64,000 nucleotides of DNA from Psychrobacter sp. MF31 (GTDB taxonomy: Bacteria > Pseudomonadota > Gammaproteobacteria > Pseudomonadales > Moraxellaceae), in the NCBI RefSeq assembly GCF_012847335.1, contig NZ_JABBDX010000005.1, positions 1-64,000 of the forward strand. The letters run 5' to 3'. The translations under genes were made by a program, and so were the position numbers. The stretch's first letter is position 1, and the number at the start of each line of letters is the position of its first letter. This document shows, piece after piece, positions 43,631 through 52,136 of this stretch. Under the pieces are notes generated by a model. It had not been told where the DNA came from and made no database searches. It worked only from the letters and a program-made list of their open reading frames with translations.

Positions 43631-44269
43631 TTATTTGTTAGGCGCAGGCGTCGTCCGTAAATAGGGCTTGATCTCTGTATGACCTTTTGGATAATTTGCA
43701 GGAATGTCTTCGTTTTTAACGCTTGGTGGGATGATCACGTCATCGCCGTCTTGCCAATCTACTGGGGTTGCGATGTTATATTCATCGGACAATTGCAAGC
43801 CATCAATCACGCGCAAAATTTCGTTAAAGTTACGACCACAGCTGGCAGGATAGGTCAAAATTAGGCGAACTTTCTTTTTTGGATCAATGATAAAAACGCT
43901 GCGAACGGTGGCGGTATTATCAGCGTTTGGATGGATCATGTCATAAAGATCGGCAACTTTGCGGTCATGATCTGCAACGATTGGGAAGTTTACCGCTGTG
44001 CCTTGAGTCTCAGCAATATCACCGATCCAGCCGTGATGGTCTTCAAGGCTATCAACCGATAATGCGATGGGCTTGACATTGCGCTTTTGAAACTCGCCGC
44101 TTAGGGCAGCAGTGCGACCAAGCTCTGTGGTACAAACTGGCGTGTAATCCGCCGGATGCGAGAATAGCACCACCCAGCTGTCCCCTGCCCAATCATAAAA
44201 GTTGATGTCGCCCTCAGTGGTACTGGCGTCAAAGTTTGGGGCAGTATCGCCTAATCGTAAATGTGCCAT
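43631..44269 (-). CDS. 1-Cys peroxiredoxin (Prx6 type)
   Basis: Thiol peroxidase. The peroxidatic Cys is in HPADYTPVCTTELGRTAAL, the family form P-V-C-T-T-E. The C-terminal extension characteristic of Prx6 (VDWQDGDDVIIPPSVKNED, then YPKGHTEIKPYLRTT) is present, and a second Cys (YPASCGRNFNE) lies near residue 140. Length 212 aa is right for the class. There is no signal peptide. It is a single-gene unit, with AAGGACACAATT before the ATG. Confidence 0.92.
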   Translation of the reverse strand: MAHLRLGDTAPNFDASTTEGDINFYDWAGDSWVVLFSHPADYTPVCTTELGRTAALSGEFQKRNVKPIALSVDSLEDHHGWIGDIAETQGTAVNFPIVADHDRKVADLYDMIHPNADNTATVRSVFIIDPKKKVRLILTYPASCGRNFNEILRVIDGLQLSDEYNIATPVDWQDGDDVIIPPSVKNEDIPANYPKGHTEIKPYLRTTPAPNK

Positions 44270-44488
44270 AATTGTGTCCTTATAAAAATTGCCAAAACTG
44301 GCGTTTGGTTATTGTTGCAAAAAAGATGCACTTAATAATTACTATTATTAGTTAACTTAATTTGTATTTTTCATGCTAAAACATTTTTCAAAAATTATCT
44401 TACCAAATTGGTTATGAATGTCTTGTGATCGATTGTAATCCTGATATTCCCCAATTGACATTAGAAAGTTTAAAAACAAAGCTTACTT

Positions 44489-45250
44489 TTAAACGCTCAA
44501 TTCGGCATCCCAAAGGCAATAACTGCCAAATCTGCCTTTGCGCATTTCTCCTACGGCAGCTCCCGCGTCGGTTAATACCATCTCGCCATCTTTTTCCTCA
44601 AGATAACCTGCGGCAAACAATTTTTCATTGAGTTCTGCCGTTTTTATTCCCAATTTTGTAGCAAGTTTGGCGGTGGTCAGTTTGCTATAGTTGGGCGCTT
44701 CGTCTGAATTGGCGTCATTGCTGCTGTCTTTATTATCGTTATTGGTTTTATTGTCATTGCTGATTTTATGGTTCGTTTTGGGTTTTGCAACGTCTTTTTC
44801 GCCCACTTTTTCAAGTGACATTCGGACTTCATCGCTGATTCGGATGATGCGCTGAGCTTCCTCGTAAGTGTCGGCATAAAGCTTGCTGTCCTCATCGCGA
44901 AAAATTAGCACGCCCATTTCATTATTATTAACTTGGCTAAACTCATAAAGATTGAGACTGGTAATAATGCACTCGTTTTCGTTCAGATAGCATTTGGCAT
45001 GCAAATTTTTGCAAAAACTGGTTCGGATAAAGCTTAGATTTTTAAGCCAGTTGATTTCTTCAGGGTGCAAATCATTTTTACCATAAACGATTCGAATGTC
45101 AATTTTTAGCCGGTTTTTGTCTTCTAACAGCTCTTTAATGCGCTCATTGAGCTTTAAATAAGGGCTGATAATAATAAGTCTGTCCGAGGCATTTTTAATC
45201 AATTCTTCTAAATGATACGTTGTGCCACTGGTATTCAAAAATTTTGCCAT
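44489..45250 (-). CDS. Phospholipase D-like protein with C-terminal winged-helix-like domain
   Basis: A 253-aa protein with one PLD domain. N-terminal LIIISPYLKLNERIKELL leads to the HKD-type motif NLHAKCYLNENECIITSLNL, in which the usual Asp is replaced by Glu. A low-complexity Asn/Lys/Asp-rich linker (residues ~150-190) joins it to a C-terminal domain, LTTAKLATKLGIKTAELNEK with DGEMVLTDAGAAVGEMRKG, resembling the small domain at the end of phage antirepressors and some nucleases. The ATG at 45250 (AGGACAAGCGCT upstream) was chosen over 45286. Nuclease or phosphatidyl transfer are possible; neither is shown. Confidence 0.7.
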   Translation of the reverse strand: MAKFLNTSGTTYHLEELIKNASDRLIIISPYLKLNERIKELLEDKNRLKIDIRIVYGKNDLHPEEINWLKNLSFIRTSFCKNLHAKCYLNENECIITSLNLYEFSQVNNNEMGVLIFRDEDSKLYADTYEEAQRIIRISDEVRMSLEKVGEKDVAKPKTNHKISNDNKTNNDNKDSSNDANSDEAPNYSKLTTAKLATKLGIKTAELNEKLFAAGYLEEKDGEMVLTDAGAAVGEMRKGRFGSYCLWDAELSV

Positions 45251-45384
45251 AGCGCTTGTCCTTGTTTTAATAAAAATGATCGTCATTCAATTTGACGGCA
45301 AAAGTTTTATTATTTTTCAGACAGTATAAAGCATTAAAACGGTTTATTGCGGATAACTTTAAAAGCTGTCCTTAAACTGAGCCA

Positions 45385-45416
45385 TAAAAAAGCCGAGACG
45401 ACGCTCAGCTTTTTTT
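45385..45416. terminator. Terminator after the DUF305 gene
   Basis: AAAAAAGC-C-GAG and CTC-A-GCTTTTTTT form the stem, with T runs on both strands. It is 50 bp after the DUF305 stop on the minus strand. Confidence 0.7.
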
Positions 45417-45465
45417 ATTAAACCTCAGTTAATATTTATTAGCTGATTAGTGATCAGCCATTACA

Positions 45466-45780
45466 TTATGAATGGTCAGCCAACCATTTTTCCATCTGCT
45501 CAATTTCACGCTTTTGGGCGCTAATGATCGCGTTGGCAAGATTTTTCATGCTGTCATCTTTGCCATATTTTAGCTCGACCTCTGCCATAGCAACGGCGCC
45601 TTTGTGATGCGAAAGCATACCTTTGACAAAAGCCAAATCCGGATCGGCAGCTTGAATCCCTGACATCATATCTTCATGCATGGATTGTATAATTTGCTCA
45701 TAATCTCTTTGCATGGCTTTGCTATGGTCGTTTGGCGCGCTGTCAGGGTGCGTTTTAGCCACTTTTATTTTAACGTTCAA
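45466..45780 (-). CDS. DUF305 family protein
   Basis: A 104-aa helical protein with the DUF305 signature FVKGMLSHHKGAVAMAEVEL and a second helix LANAIISAQKREIEQMEKWL. The two adjacent His and the Met-rich first helix (QSMHEDMMSGIQA) may bind metal; DUF305 proteins are often found with copper resistance genes, but none are visible here. Most DUF305 proteins are secreted; this one has no signal peptide (MNVKIKVAKTHPDSAPNDHS), so it is either cytoplasmic or has lost its 5' end. Function unknown. Confidence 0.75.
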   Translation of the reverse strand: MNVKIKVAKTHPDSAPNDHSKAMQRDYEQIIQSMHEDMMSGIQAADPDLAFVKGMLSHHKGAVAMAEVELKYGKDDSMKNLANAIISAQKREIEQMEKWLADHS

Positions 45781-45928
45781 GTCATCCTTCCCAAATCATT
45801 AAATCCCAATTTTGATCGCGTAATAAAATGTGAGAAATAAACAATTCACTAGCCAAAAGTCAATGAACCACGGTAGGATAAGTGAACGTTAAGCTCATTT
45901 GGCTTTAAGGCAACAAGGAGGTTTGATC

Positions 45929-46774
45929 ATGACCAATCCCGTTTTAAACAGTGATAAGCAGCCTAATAAAAAACTTGCGCCAAAAACAAGCGCTTTAATC
46001 AATCCTATGAGAGCAACTAATCCTAATGAAAACGCTGCTATGAGTGATACACCATCCACCTTGCCATTTGCCAAATCCGCGATGATTGGGGTTTCCATCG
46101 CAGCAATTTTGGCAGGGTCTGGTTGCGCCACCAGCTCACTACTTGAAAGCGACAACCGTACCGTAAGTAAAACGGTCAAAACTGTGCTGAGCGAGGACAG
46201 CATTATTGCTTTTGGTCGCCCAGCGCAAGCGTTGCCAAATTTACCCAATGCCAGCATGGTCATTGTGGGCAATAAAAACAGTTATGTGTTAACCGATGGC
46301 GGTCGCGAAATGACAACCATGCTCACCACGCTTTCGCCAAAAAATATTCAAGTTGACAATGAGATGGCATTTTTAGTGCCCAATAATGATGGTCATTTTC
46401 AAGGCACCATGAAGCTGTCTTACGCCAAACTCAAAGACGAGTTTCAACGCCGCGATTATCAGTTTTTTTTGCAAAATGGCGGTCAAGATTGCACCACGAG
46501 CAGTGATCAGCGAATTTTAGCGCAGCGCTTTTGTTTTAACGTTCCGATTAAAGGCGTGATTTATCCGCCAGTGAACAATTTGGCATTGATCCAAAGTCAA
46601 TATCGACCGTTAAGCCGACCGTATTCTGTCAGCTTTTATACCATGAGTCAGCAAGACGATGTCATCCAAAGTCGCGGTAAAAGCGGCGCTCAAAAGCTTG
46701 TCCTTTTGCCGTTTGCTTTAGCCTTTGACGTGATTACCTTTCCATTTCAGTTGCTCGAAGGCGTTGCTAATTAA
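45929..46774 (+). CDS. Predicted lipoprotein, YceK/YidQ-like end, function unknown
   Basis: A perfect AAGGAGGT stands before the ATG at 45929. The protein has a long polar N-terminus (~48 residues) followed by a hydrophobic stretch and lipobox, VSIAAILAGSGC, with Cys66. This is unusually far in. An internal ATG at 46040 would give a normal 28-residue signal but lacks a ribosome site. The mature domain has a beta-rich look (VIVGNKNSYVLTDGGREM, YPPVNNLALIQSQYR) and ends LVLLPFALAFDVITFPFQLL, recalling the end of small YceK/YidQ lipoproteins. Four Cys include two in NGGQDCTT and QRFCFNV. Confidence 0.6.
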   Translation: MTNPVLNSDKQPNKKLAPKTSALINPMRATNPNENAAMSDTPSTLPFAKSAMIGVSIAAILAGSGCATSSLLESDNRTVSKTVKTVLSEDSIIAFGRPAQALPNLPNASMVIVGNKNSYVLTDGGREMTTMLTTLSPKNIQVDNEMAFLVPNNDGHFQGTMKLSYAKLKDEFQRRDYQFFLQNGGQDCTTSSDQRILAQRFCFNVPIKGVIYPPVNNLALIQSQYRPLSRPYSVSFYTMSQQDDVIQSRGKSGAQKLVLLPFALAFDVITFPFQLLEGVAN

Positions 46775-46800
46775 CAATTAGCTTACTTGATTCAAAATAT

Positions 46801-46830
46801 AAAAAAAGCCCTACGCTTAGGGCTTTTTTT
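46801..46830. terminator. Bidirectional terminator between the lipoprotein and mltB genes
   Basis: AAAAAAAGCCCTA and TAGGGCTTTTTTT form a stem with a 4-base loop and T runs on both strands. It lies 26 bp after the lipoprotein stop. Confidence 0.85.
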
Positions 46831-46894
46831 GTAAATACTGATATTTTTGCTGATGCCAAAAAGGGCTGCTAAAAAATGGTTGCTGCCAAGCGGC

Positions 46895-48208
46895 TCACCA
46901 CGAGGTCAATGCTCCTGCACTGCGCTGAGTGATGAAGCCATCAGGAATTTGACCGTTTGCCGATTGCCAGCGCTGAAAGGCTTTTTTGGTGTTGGTACCG
47001 ATGATGCCATCCGCACCTTTGGTATCAAACCCTGCTTGGGTCAAGCGATTTTGTAGCTGAGTGACTTGCGTGGTCGACAATGGTCGCTCATGACGCGGCC
47101 ATGATTGGCGCAGACCGGGCTGACGAGCGATGGCACGACCAAGCAGGCTGACCCCAAGCGCATAGTTTGACGAGTTGTTATAGACTTTAATCACATCAAA
47201 ATTCGGGCTTAACAGTAACGCAGGACCTTCTTTTCCTGCCGGAAGCCAAAGCTCCATTTGGGTATTGGCATCTAAAAATACATCATCGATGGTATCAACG
47301 CCAAGCGCTGCCCAACGCGTGGCAGGAAGCTTGCTTCCCACAGTTGAATAATCAAAGCTTGCTGGCAACCTGACTTCATAAAATGGTGCCAATCCGCGAA
47401 CCCAGCCAGAATTGCTCAAATAGTTGGCGGTAGAGGCTAACGCATCGGCAGTTGACCATGGATTTTTATGACCATTATTGTCGCCATCAACGCCTTGCTT
47501 TAACCACGTTTCAGGGATAAATTGCGTTTGACCCATGCCACCTGCCCAAGAGCCATCAAGCTGCGACCACGGCACATCGCCGCGCTGAAGAAGCGTCATC
47601 AATGCCAACAGCTGAGCTTCAGCAAACTCACGGCGACGACCATCATAAGCAAGGCTTGCCAAAGCGCTTGGCAAATAGCTGCTTCCTGTCACCGCGCCAA
47701 AGGATGACTCCATTCCCCAAATTGCCGCGACGATTTCGGCGTTGACGCCATACTGCGACTCAAGGCTTGATAAATATGAGCTTTGCTCGGCAAATTTGCG
47801 CCGACCCGTACTGACTCTGCCATCAGAGGCGGCAGAGTCGGCATAGTCCCAAGGCATTTTAGAAAATTCAGGCTGACCTGAATCCAAAGAAATCACTTGC
47901 TGATTTAAATAAGCCGAGGCTAATAACCGCTGAACGTCCGACGGATTTTGTCCAGAAGCAATAGCGCGGCGACTAAAATCAGCTTTCCAATCCTCAAAGC
48001 TTGAATAATACGTTTTTGGTTCAGGCTTGGGCGTGACAGGTTTGACCACCACAGGTTTTGGCTTTTGGATGGTTTGATTTTCGGTGATTTGAACGTTGAC
48101 ATTTCGAACAGGCTTTGATGGGACTTGACTTTGCTGCTGACTGGCACATCCTGCTAAAAATAAAATCGGCAATAAAGTAAGATAAAGATAAGAAGGTTTG
48201 GTCATCAT
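46895..48208 (-). CDS. mltB: Membrane-bound lytic murein transglycosylase B type
   Basis: Peptidoglycan lytic transglycosylase of family 3 (SLT_2). The lipobox is LFLAGC near residue 21; a Lys/Pro-rich tether follows. The catalytic Glu is in AAIWGMESSFGAVTGS; the substrate groove shows DGSWAGGMGQTQFIPETWLK and WSTADALASTANYLSNSGW. A C-terminal peptidoglycan-binding domain (TQLQNRLTQAGFDTKGADGI, then TKKAFQRWQSANG) completes it. At 437 aa it matches the MltB group that carries a PG-binding domain at the C-terminus. Confidence 0.9.
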   Translation of the reverse strand: MMTKPSYLYLTLLPILFLAGCASQQQSQVPSKPVRNVNVQITENQTIQKPKPVVVKPVTPKPEPKTYYSSFEDWKADFSRRAIASGQNPSDVQRLLASAYLNQQVISLDSGQPEFSKMPWDYADSAASDGRVSTGRRKFAEQSSYLSSLESQYGVNAEIVAAIWGMESSFGAVTGSSYLPSALASLAYDGRRREFAEAQLLALMTLLQRGDVPWSQLDGSWAGGMGQTQFIPETWLKQGVDGDNNGHKNPWSTADALASTANYLSNSGWVRGLAPFYEVRLPASFDYSTVGSKLPATRWAALGVDTIDDVFLDANTQMELWLPAGKEGPALLLSPNFDVIKVYNNSSNYALGVSLLGRAIARQPGLRQSWPRHERPLSTTQVTQLQNRLTQAGFDTKGADGIIGTNTKKAFQRWQSANGQIPDGFITQRSAGALTSW

Positions 48209-48733
48209 AAATATCTCAGGTCACAATTTGGGAGTTCACGCTGTGATCGCTTAACGCTTAGGTCACATCCATTTAACGATTGCCGTTAGGGTAACAATAA
48301 TTGCTTACAAAGTCGATGATTAGTCTCAGGTTTTGGATAAGCGTCAACCAAATCGGATTTTAAATAGATTAATTTAATCTTAATTTGCCTTAAATTTTAT
48401 TGAAATTATTTTTAATAAGAATCGTTTAAATGATCTAGTTTTTCTTATTATCCCTTTGATTATTCACAATAAATTATCTTAAGCAGATTTTTGTTAACTT
48501 TACTAGAGGATTTGGTTAACAATATGGCGCAATCAAGTAACCTCATTTACTCAAATGCTGTGGATGTTATCGCGACTTGCCACAAATTTTGGAAAAGATA
48601 CTGCTATATTGAACCTTGCTAAAATCATAACTGCGATTTAGCTTTGATTTAAAAGCCATTATTTAATAACGGCAGCTGATCAACAAAGCAATAATAAAAT
48701 AATGATAATTTTGCAGGAAAAAGGATAGACATT
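48209..48733. other. Intergenic region upstream of the glycine-zipper gene
   Basis: No coding sequence was found. An inverted repeat TTGTTAAC (48491-48498) with GTTAACAA (48515-48522), arms 8 bp and spacer 16 bp, may be a regulator site for the gene at 48734. The rest is AT-rich and featureless. Confidence 0.35.
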
Positions 48734-50095
48734 ATGGAAAACAATCACATTCATGGCAACGACAATGCAGATTTAATCACTGGTGAGCCAGGATCACATC
48801 CTATTGGCACAGCAATTGGCGGTACAGGTGGCGCGGCAGCTGGCGCAATGATTGGCGCGGTTGGCGGTCCTCTTGGTATGCTTATTGGTGGCGCCATTGG
48901 CGCGGTAGTTGGCGGCGTGGCTGGCAGCTCTGCAGGCGAGATGCTAGACCCAACGGTTGAATACGACTACTGGCAAGAAACGCACACCACAAGACCTTAT
49001 TATAACGCCGACTACAACTACGAAACCGATTATCATCCAGCCTATGCCGTAGGCTATGCGTCACGCGTTCATTATCCAGCGGAAACTCGCTTTGAAGATG
49101 CTGAGTCAGATCTTGAGCGCAAATGGAATGAAGTCAAAGGTGACTCACGAATGACTTGGCTTCAAGCTCGTGATATGGTTCGTGATGGTTGGGACAAAAC
49201 CAATGCTCGAATGACCGGTCAGCCTTATGAGCCGCGCCCTTATCCTCAAGAAACGATCGCTCGTCAGCACGTTGCAGGAACCGCTTATAATGATGAAGAT
49301 AAGCCGCATCCTGTAGCAACGGGAACTGGCGCATTAGGTGGTGCCGCAGCAGGCGCAGCCGTTGGCTCGGTTGCAGGTCCTGTTGGAACGCTTGTTGGTG
49401 GTGCAGTAGGTGCGATGGCAGGAAGTAAAGTTGGTCATGAAGCTGGTGAAATCGTCAACCCAACGGATATCCAAGAAGCTCATGAAAAACCTCACCCAAT
49501 GGCAAGTGGCGCTGGCGCTCTCGGTGGCGCAGCAGCAGGAGCAGCAGTTGGCTCAGTTGCAGGTCCAATTGGAACGGTAGTTGGTGGCTTAGCTGGTGCA
49601 GCGGTCGGTGGCGCTGGTGGTCAAGAAGTTGGCGAAGCAGTGAACCCAACTGATCCTAATGAGACGCAAAAAGAATCTAACCCAGTAGCTAGTGGTACAG
49701 GAATGGTCGGTGGTGCTGCTGCTGGCGCTGCTATTGGTGCCGCAGGTGGTCCTATTGGTTCGCTAGCAGGCGGTGCTATTGGTGCAGTTGTTGGCGCAAG
49801 TGCAGGTAACGCTGCAGCTAACGCCTTTGAAGGCAATGCCGATGAAGACAACTACTGGCGCTCGCAGTACAACACGACCAATTATTACAATTCACAATAC
49901 GACTATGATACCGACTATCGCCGTGCCTACTCTTATGGCTATGAGCAGCGCAAACGCTATGGTCGCGATCAGCCATTTGAAGTGATCGAAAGCAGCCTTG
50001 CTAATGATTGGAATACCCATCGCGGCGATTCACGATTGGCTTGGGAAGATGCCCGTCCTGCAATCCGTGATGCTTGGAACCGCCCCGTTTACTAA
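48734..50095 (+). CDS. Glycine-zipper repeat protein with duplicated Tyr-rich modules
   Basis: A 453-aa protein built from repeats. Four glycine-zipper segments begin at about residues 21, 191, 253 and 315 (HPIGTAIGGTGGAAAG; HPVATGTGALGGAAAG; HPMASGAGALGGAAAG; NPVASGTGMVGGAAAG). The last three are tandem units of ~62 residues, each ending in a ...GE-x-VNPT-type joint. A second module of ~80 residues occurs twice, at ~75-155 and ~371-453, with DYNYETDYHPAYAVGYAS / DYDTDYRRAYSYGYEQR and a WNEVKGDSR / WNTHRGDSR end. No signal peptide is visible (MENNHIHGNDNADLI). Glycine zippers suggest membrane association or self-assembly; function unknown. Confidence 0.75.
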   Translation: MENNHIHGNDNADLITGEPGSHPIGTAIGGTGGAAAGAMIGAVGGPLGMLIGGAIGAVVGGVAGSSAGEMLDPTVEYDYWQETHTTRPYYNADYNYETDYHPAYAVGYASRVHYPAETRFEDAESDLERKWNEVKGDSRMTWLQARDMVRDGWDKTNARMTGQPYEPRPYPQETIARQHVAGTAYNDEDKPHPVATGTGALGGAAAGAAVGSVAGPVGTLVGGAVGAMAGSKVGHEAGEIVNPTDIQEAHEKPHPMASGAGALGGAAAGAAVGSVAGPIGTVVGGLAGAAVGGAGGQEVGEAVNPTDPNETQKESNPVASGTGMVGGAAAGAAIGAAGGPIGSLAGGAIGAVVGASAGNAAANAFEGNADEDNYWRSQYNTTNYYNSQYDYDTDYRRAYSYGYEQRKRYGRDQPFEVIESSLANDWNTHRGDSRLAWEDARPAIRDAWNRPVY

Positions 50096-50141
50096 GCCAT
50101 CCTTTTTAAAAGCTACAATCGTAACCGATTAGTTTTATCCA

Positions 50142-50172
50142 ATCAGCCGTACTAGTACGGCTGATTTTTTAT
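50142..50172 (+). terminator. Terminator after the glycine-zipper gene
   Basis: ATCAGCCGTAC-TA-GTACGGCTGAT is a perfect palindrome followed by TTTTTT. It lies 47 bp after the stop. Confidence 0.8.
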
Positions 50173-50207
50173 GATGGCTTATTAACGAGATAAAAGGCTA
50201 AAAAATA

Positions 50208-50250
50208 ACCCTAAAGAAGGTACTATTAATGACTGCCTTCTTTAGGGTTT
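50208..50250 (-). terminator. Terminator for the membrane protein gene at 50419
   Basis: AACCCTAAAGAAGG and CCTTCTTTAGGGTT form a perfect 14-bp stem with a 15-base loop; on the minus strand ATTTTTT follows. It lies ~170 bp beyond the stop of the 50419 gene. Confidence 0.65.
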
Positions 50251-50418
50251 AACTTCGTTTTAAAAATGAGATAACTTGCCGCCAAATAAAAAGATCGCTT
50301 AGGTGATCTTAAAATATCGACTTACGTTTTGACATCATTTAAGCCAAGTTCATATTCCAATATGAGACGCCATTCTTTGATCAAATTTTTGATCAAACTT
50401 TGCGATATAATTAAGCAA

Positions 50419-51096
50419 TCAGTTGTCTTTTAAATCTTTTTCTGCGTTAGCGGCTTCGGTAATCGCGGTATCTTTACGAGTTTTGACCAAGTTAACCGTT
50501 TGCGATTCTGAAAGCTTAGCTTCATCTTGACCGTTAGCAGCTTCTTTTTGGATAGGCGTTTTCGTAACGATGGCATCGGTTGGCTCAGCCATTTTTTTTA
50601 CCAAATAATTGCCACCTGCCAGCTGCAAGTTGGCTTTGGTGTCTTCGCGGCTACGAATTCGGGCTTTATCAAGGCTGGATTCAAACGCGCCGCGAACCAA
50701 TTGCCAAACAAATCCTATAAACATCCCAACGACCAGCACCACCAAAATCGGCATGGCGCTGTTAATTGCCAGCGCTGTATCTTTCATCATGATGGCATAA
50801 ACAACGCTGATACTGGCAGGAGCGATCACGCTTGGATCTCCCAGCGCTGATCCAGGCGCAAGCAGCACAGCAAACAACATCATCCAAGTCATGCCGCCCA
50901 AAGGCTTTGGCATGATCCGTGCGACCAACACCCAAAGCGCCAAAACAATAATGGCGCCACCAAGATAAGCATACATGGGCAAATCATCAGGCGGAACGCC
51001 TTTGACCATCTGGCTCCACCAAATGACAATTTCACCTAAAATGTCGCTGATGGCGTCAAGTGGCAAGCTTTGTAAAATACTTTTTAACCAATCCAT
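50419..51096 (-). CDS. Hypothetical membrane protein
   Basis: A 225-aa protein with four or so hydrophobic segments in residues 40-140 (AYLGGAIIVLALWVLVARIM, TWMMLFAVLLAPGSALGDPS, ISVVYAIMMKDTALAINSAM, ILVVLVVGMFIGFVWQLVRG) and a charged C-terminal tail rich in Lys, Glu, Asn and Ala (residues 145-225). The N-terminal part (MDWLKSILQSLPLDAISDIL) is amphipathic. I do not recognise a family. It has its own promoter region and terminator and lies between the glycine-zipper and ycgL genes. Confidence 0.6.
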   Translation of the reverse strand: MDWLKSILQSLPLDAISDILGEIVIWWSQMVKGVPPDDLPMYAYLGGAIIVLALWVLVARIMPKPLGGMTWMMLFAVLLAPGSALGDPSVIAPASISVVYAIMMKDTALAINSAMPILVVLVVGMFIGFVWQLVRGAFESSLDKARIRSREDTKANLQLAGGNYLVKKMAEPTDAIVTKTPIQKEAANGQDEAKLSESQTVNLVKTRKDTAITEAANAEKDLKDN

Positions 51097-51274
51097 GCTC
51101 GTTTAGCTACCTACTGTTATCCGTTGCAAGGCGCGCTTTTTGGCAAGACGCCGATGGTAAGCCGCTAGTTTATCACGACTTTTGCGCAAATTGCATCTTG
51201 ATTCACTGATCTTAGCTTTTAGCAATGCGCTTTTTATCAAGACCTTATAACCCAATGGTTAAAAAAACAGCATC

Positions 51275-51595
51275 TTAATCGTATTTTTTATCTTGCGCTG
51301 CCCGAGCGCGCAGCTCCGCTTGCCGGCGCAAAACATCAGGCGGTGGCAACTGAACAAAGTAGCCTTGAGATTCAAGCTTTTCAATCACCTCCGCCTTATC
51401 CACCCGAGCAAGCTTTGGCGTCGTTGCCAAATCAAGGTGCATGACAAATTTGGCAGTGCCTAACGTCTGCCGCAAGTCTTTGGGCAACACAGAAAGCCAA
51501 TCGGTGATCTCATCAACATCATTAGGATAGTTGGGGCGCGCAATATAAACGTACATGTCGTCATGGCGCGCAAATTTATAAACATCACAATGCAT
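51275..51595 (-). CDS. ycgL: YcgL domain-containing protein
   Basis: A 106-aa protein of the YcgL family: MHCDVYKFARHDDMYVYIAR, ITDWLSVLPKDLRQTLGTAK, FVMHLDLATTPKLARVDKAE and YFVQLPPPDVLRRQAELRAR all follow the family pattern. The function is not established. In many gammaproteobacteria it sits beside rnd (RNase D); here rnd is 7 kb away. AGGAAGCTTT precedes the ATG. Confidence 0.85.
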   Translation of the reverse strand: MHCDVYKFARHDDMYVYIARPNYPNDVDEITDWLSVLPKDLRQTLGTAKFVMHLDLATTPKLARVDKAEVIEKLESQGYFVQLPPPDVLRRQAELRARAAQDKKYD

Positions 51596-51764
51596 AAAGC
51601 TTCCTAATTTAAAATTAAGTCCACAGTGAGCTTAAGCCTAGCACAATTTCAAGTTGGAATTAAAAAATTTGACCTTAAGCTTTGAGTAAAAATCCACAAA
51701 TTATTGGCATTAATCTGACGGACAGCTTGTAAAACGCTCAGGAACGTTTCATAATAAAAGCGTT

Positions 51765-51996
51765 TTTCAGGAGAGCGTTTTATCCGCGGTGAAACTAAGC
51801 AAAAATTCACGCGATAAAACCACCGAAGGCGCAATTACCCTAGCAATCGCTCAGGTTTCAGGACTGAAAAACAGTTGCCATAGCATATTGGCATAACAAA
51901 TCTGGAGAGTGGTAAAACAGCTTTTACCCACCGAAGGGGAAAAAATACGGCACGATGTGCCTATTGAAAATCTCAGGTCACAGGACAGATAGGGCA
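51765..51996 (+). ncRNA. Tandem glycine riboswitch (gcvT element)
   Basis: Two glycine aptamers lie upstream of gcvT. Aptamer 1 (about 51767-51882) has CAGGAGAGCG, ACCACCGAAGGCGCAA and ATCGCTCAGGTTTCAGGACTGA. Aptamer 2 (about 51901-51991) has CTGGAGAGTGG, CCACCGAAGGGGAAA, GGCACGATGTGCC and AATCTCAGGTCACAGGACAG. These are the conserved GGAGAG, CCGAAGG and CTCAGG blocks of the family. A hairpin (CCAAACT ... AGTTTGG, 52001-52024) follows and may be the expression platform. Glycine binding should raise expression of the cleavage system. A 5' stretch AAACGCTCAGGAACG (51733) echoes the core. Confidence 0.88.
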
Positions 51997-52136
51997 ATTG
52001 CCAAACTCAAAGCGATAGTTTGGTAAGGCTTTGTATTGTGCCACCTTTTCGCGTTCCGGTTGCTTTTTTACGGGGCGTCTTGTAATGTTAACGCGATTAT
52101 TTTGATAAAAAATCGTGATTTATTCAAGGATTTGTT

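Noticed and set aside
43479-43664. 61-codon plus-strand frame between GST and peroxiredoxin genes
   Set aside because: It starts at TTG or ATG with poor support and its second half runs through the bidirectional terminator and the 3' end of the peroxiredoxin gene; only the first 20 residues look membrane-like.
50150-50161. GTACTAGTAC as a second TrpR operator
   Set aside because: It is the centre of a perfect palindrome followed by TTTTTT, 47 bp after a stop codon, and so is better explained as a terminator.
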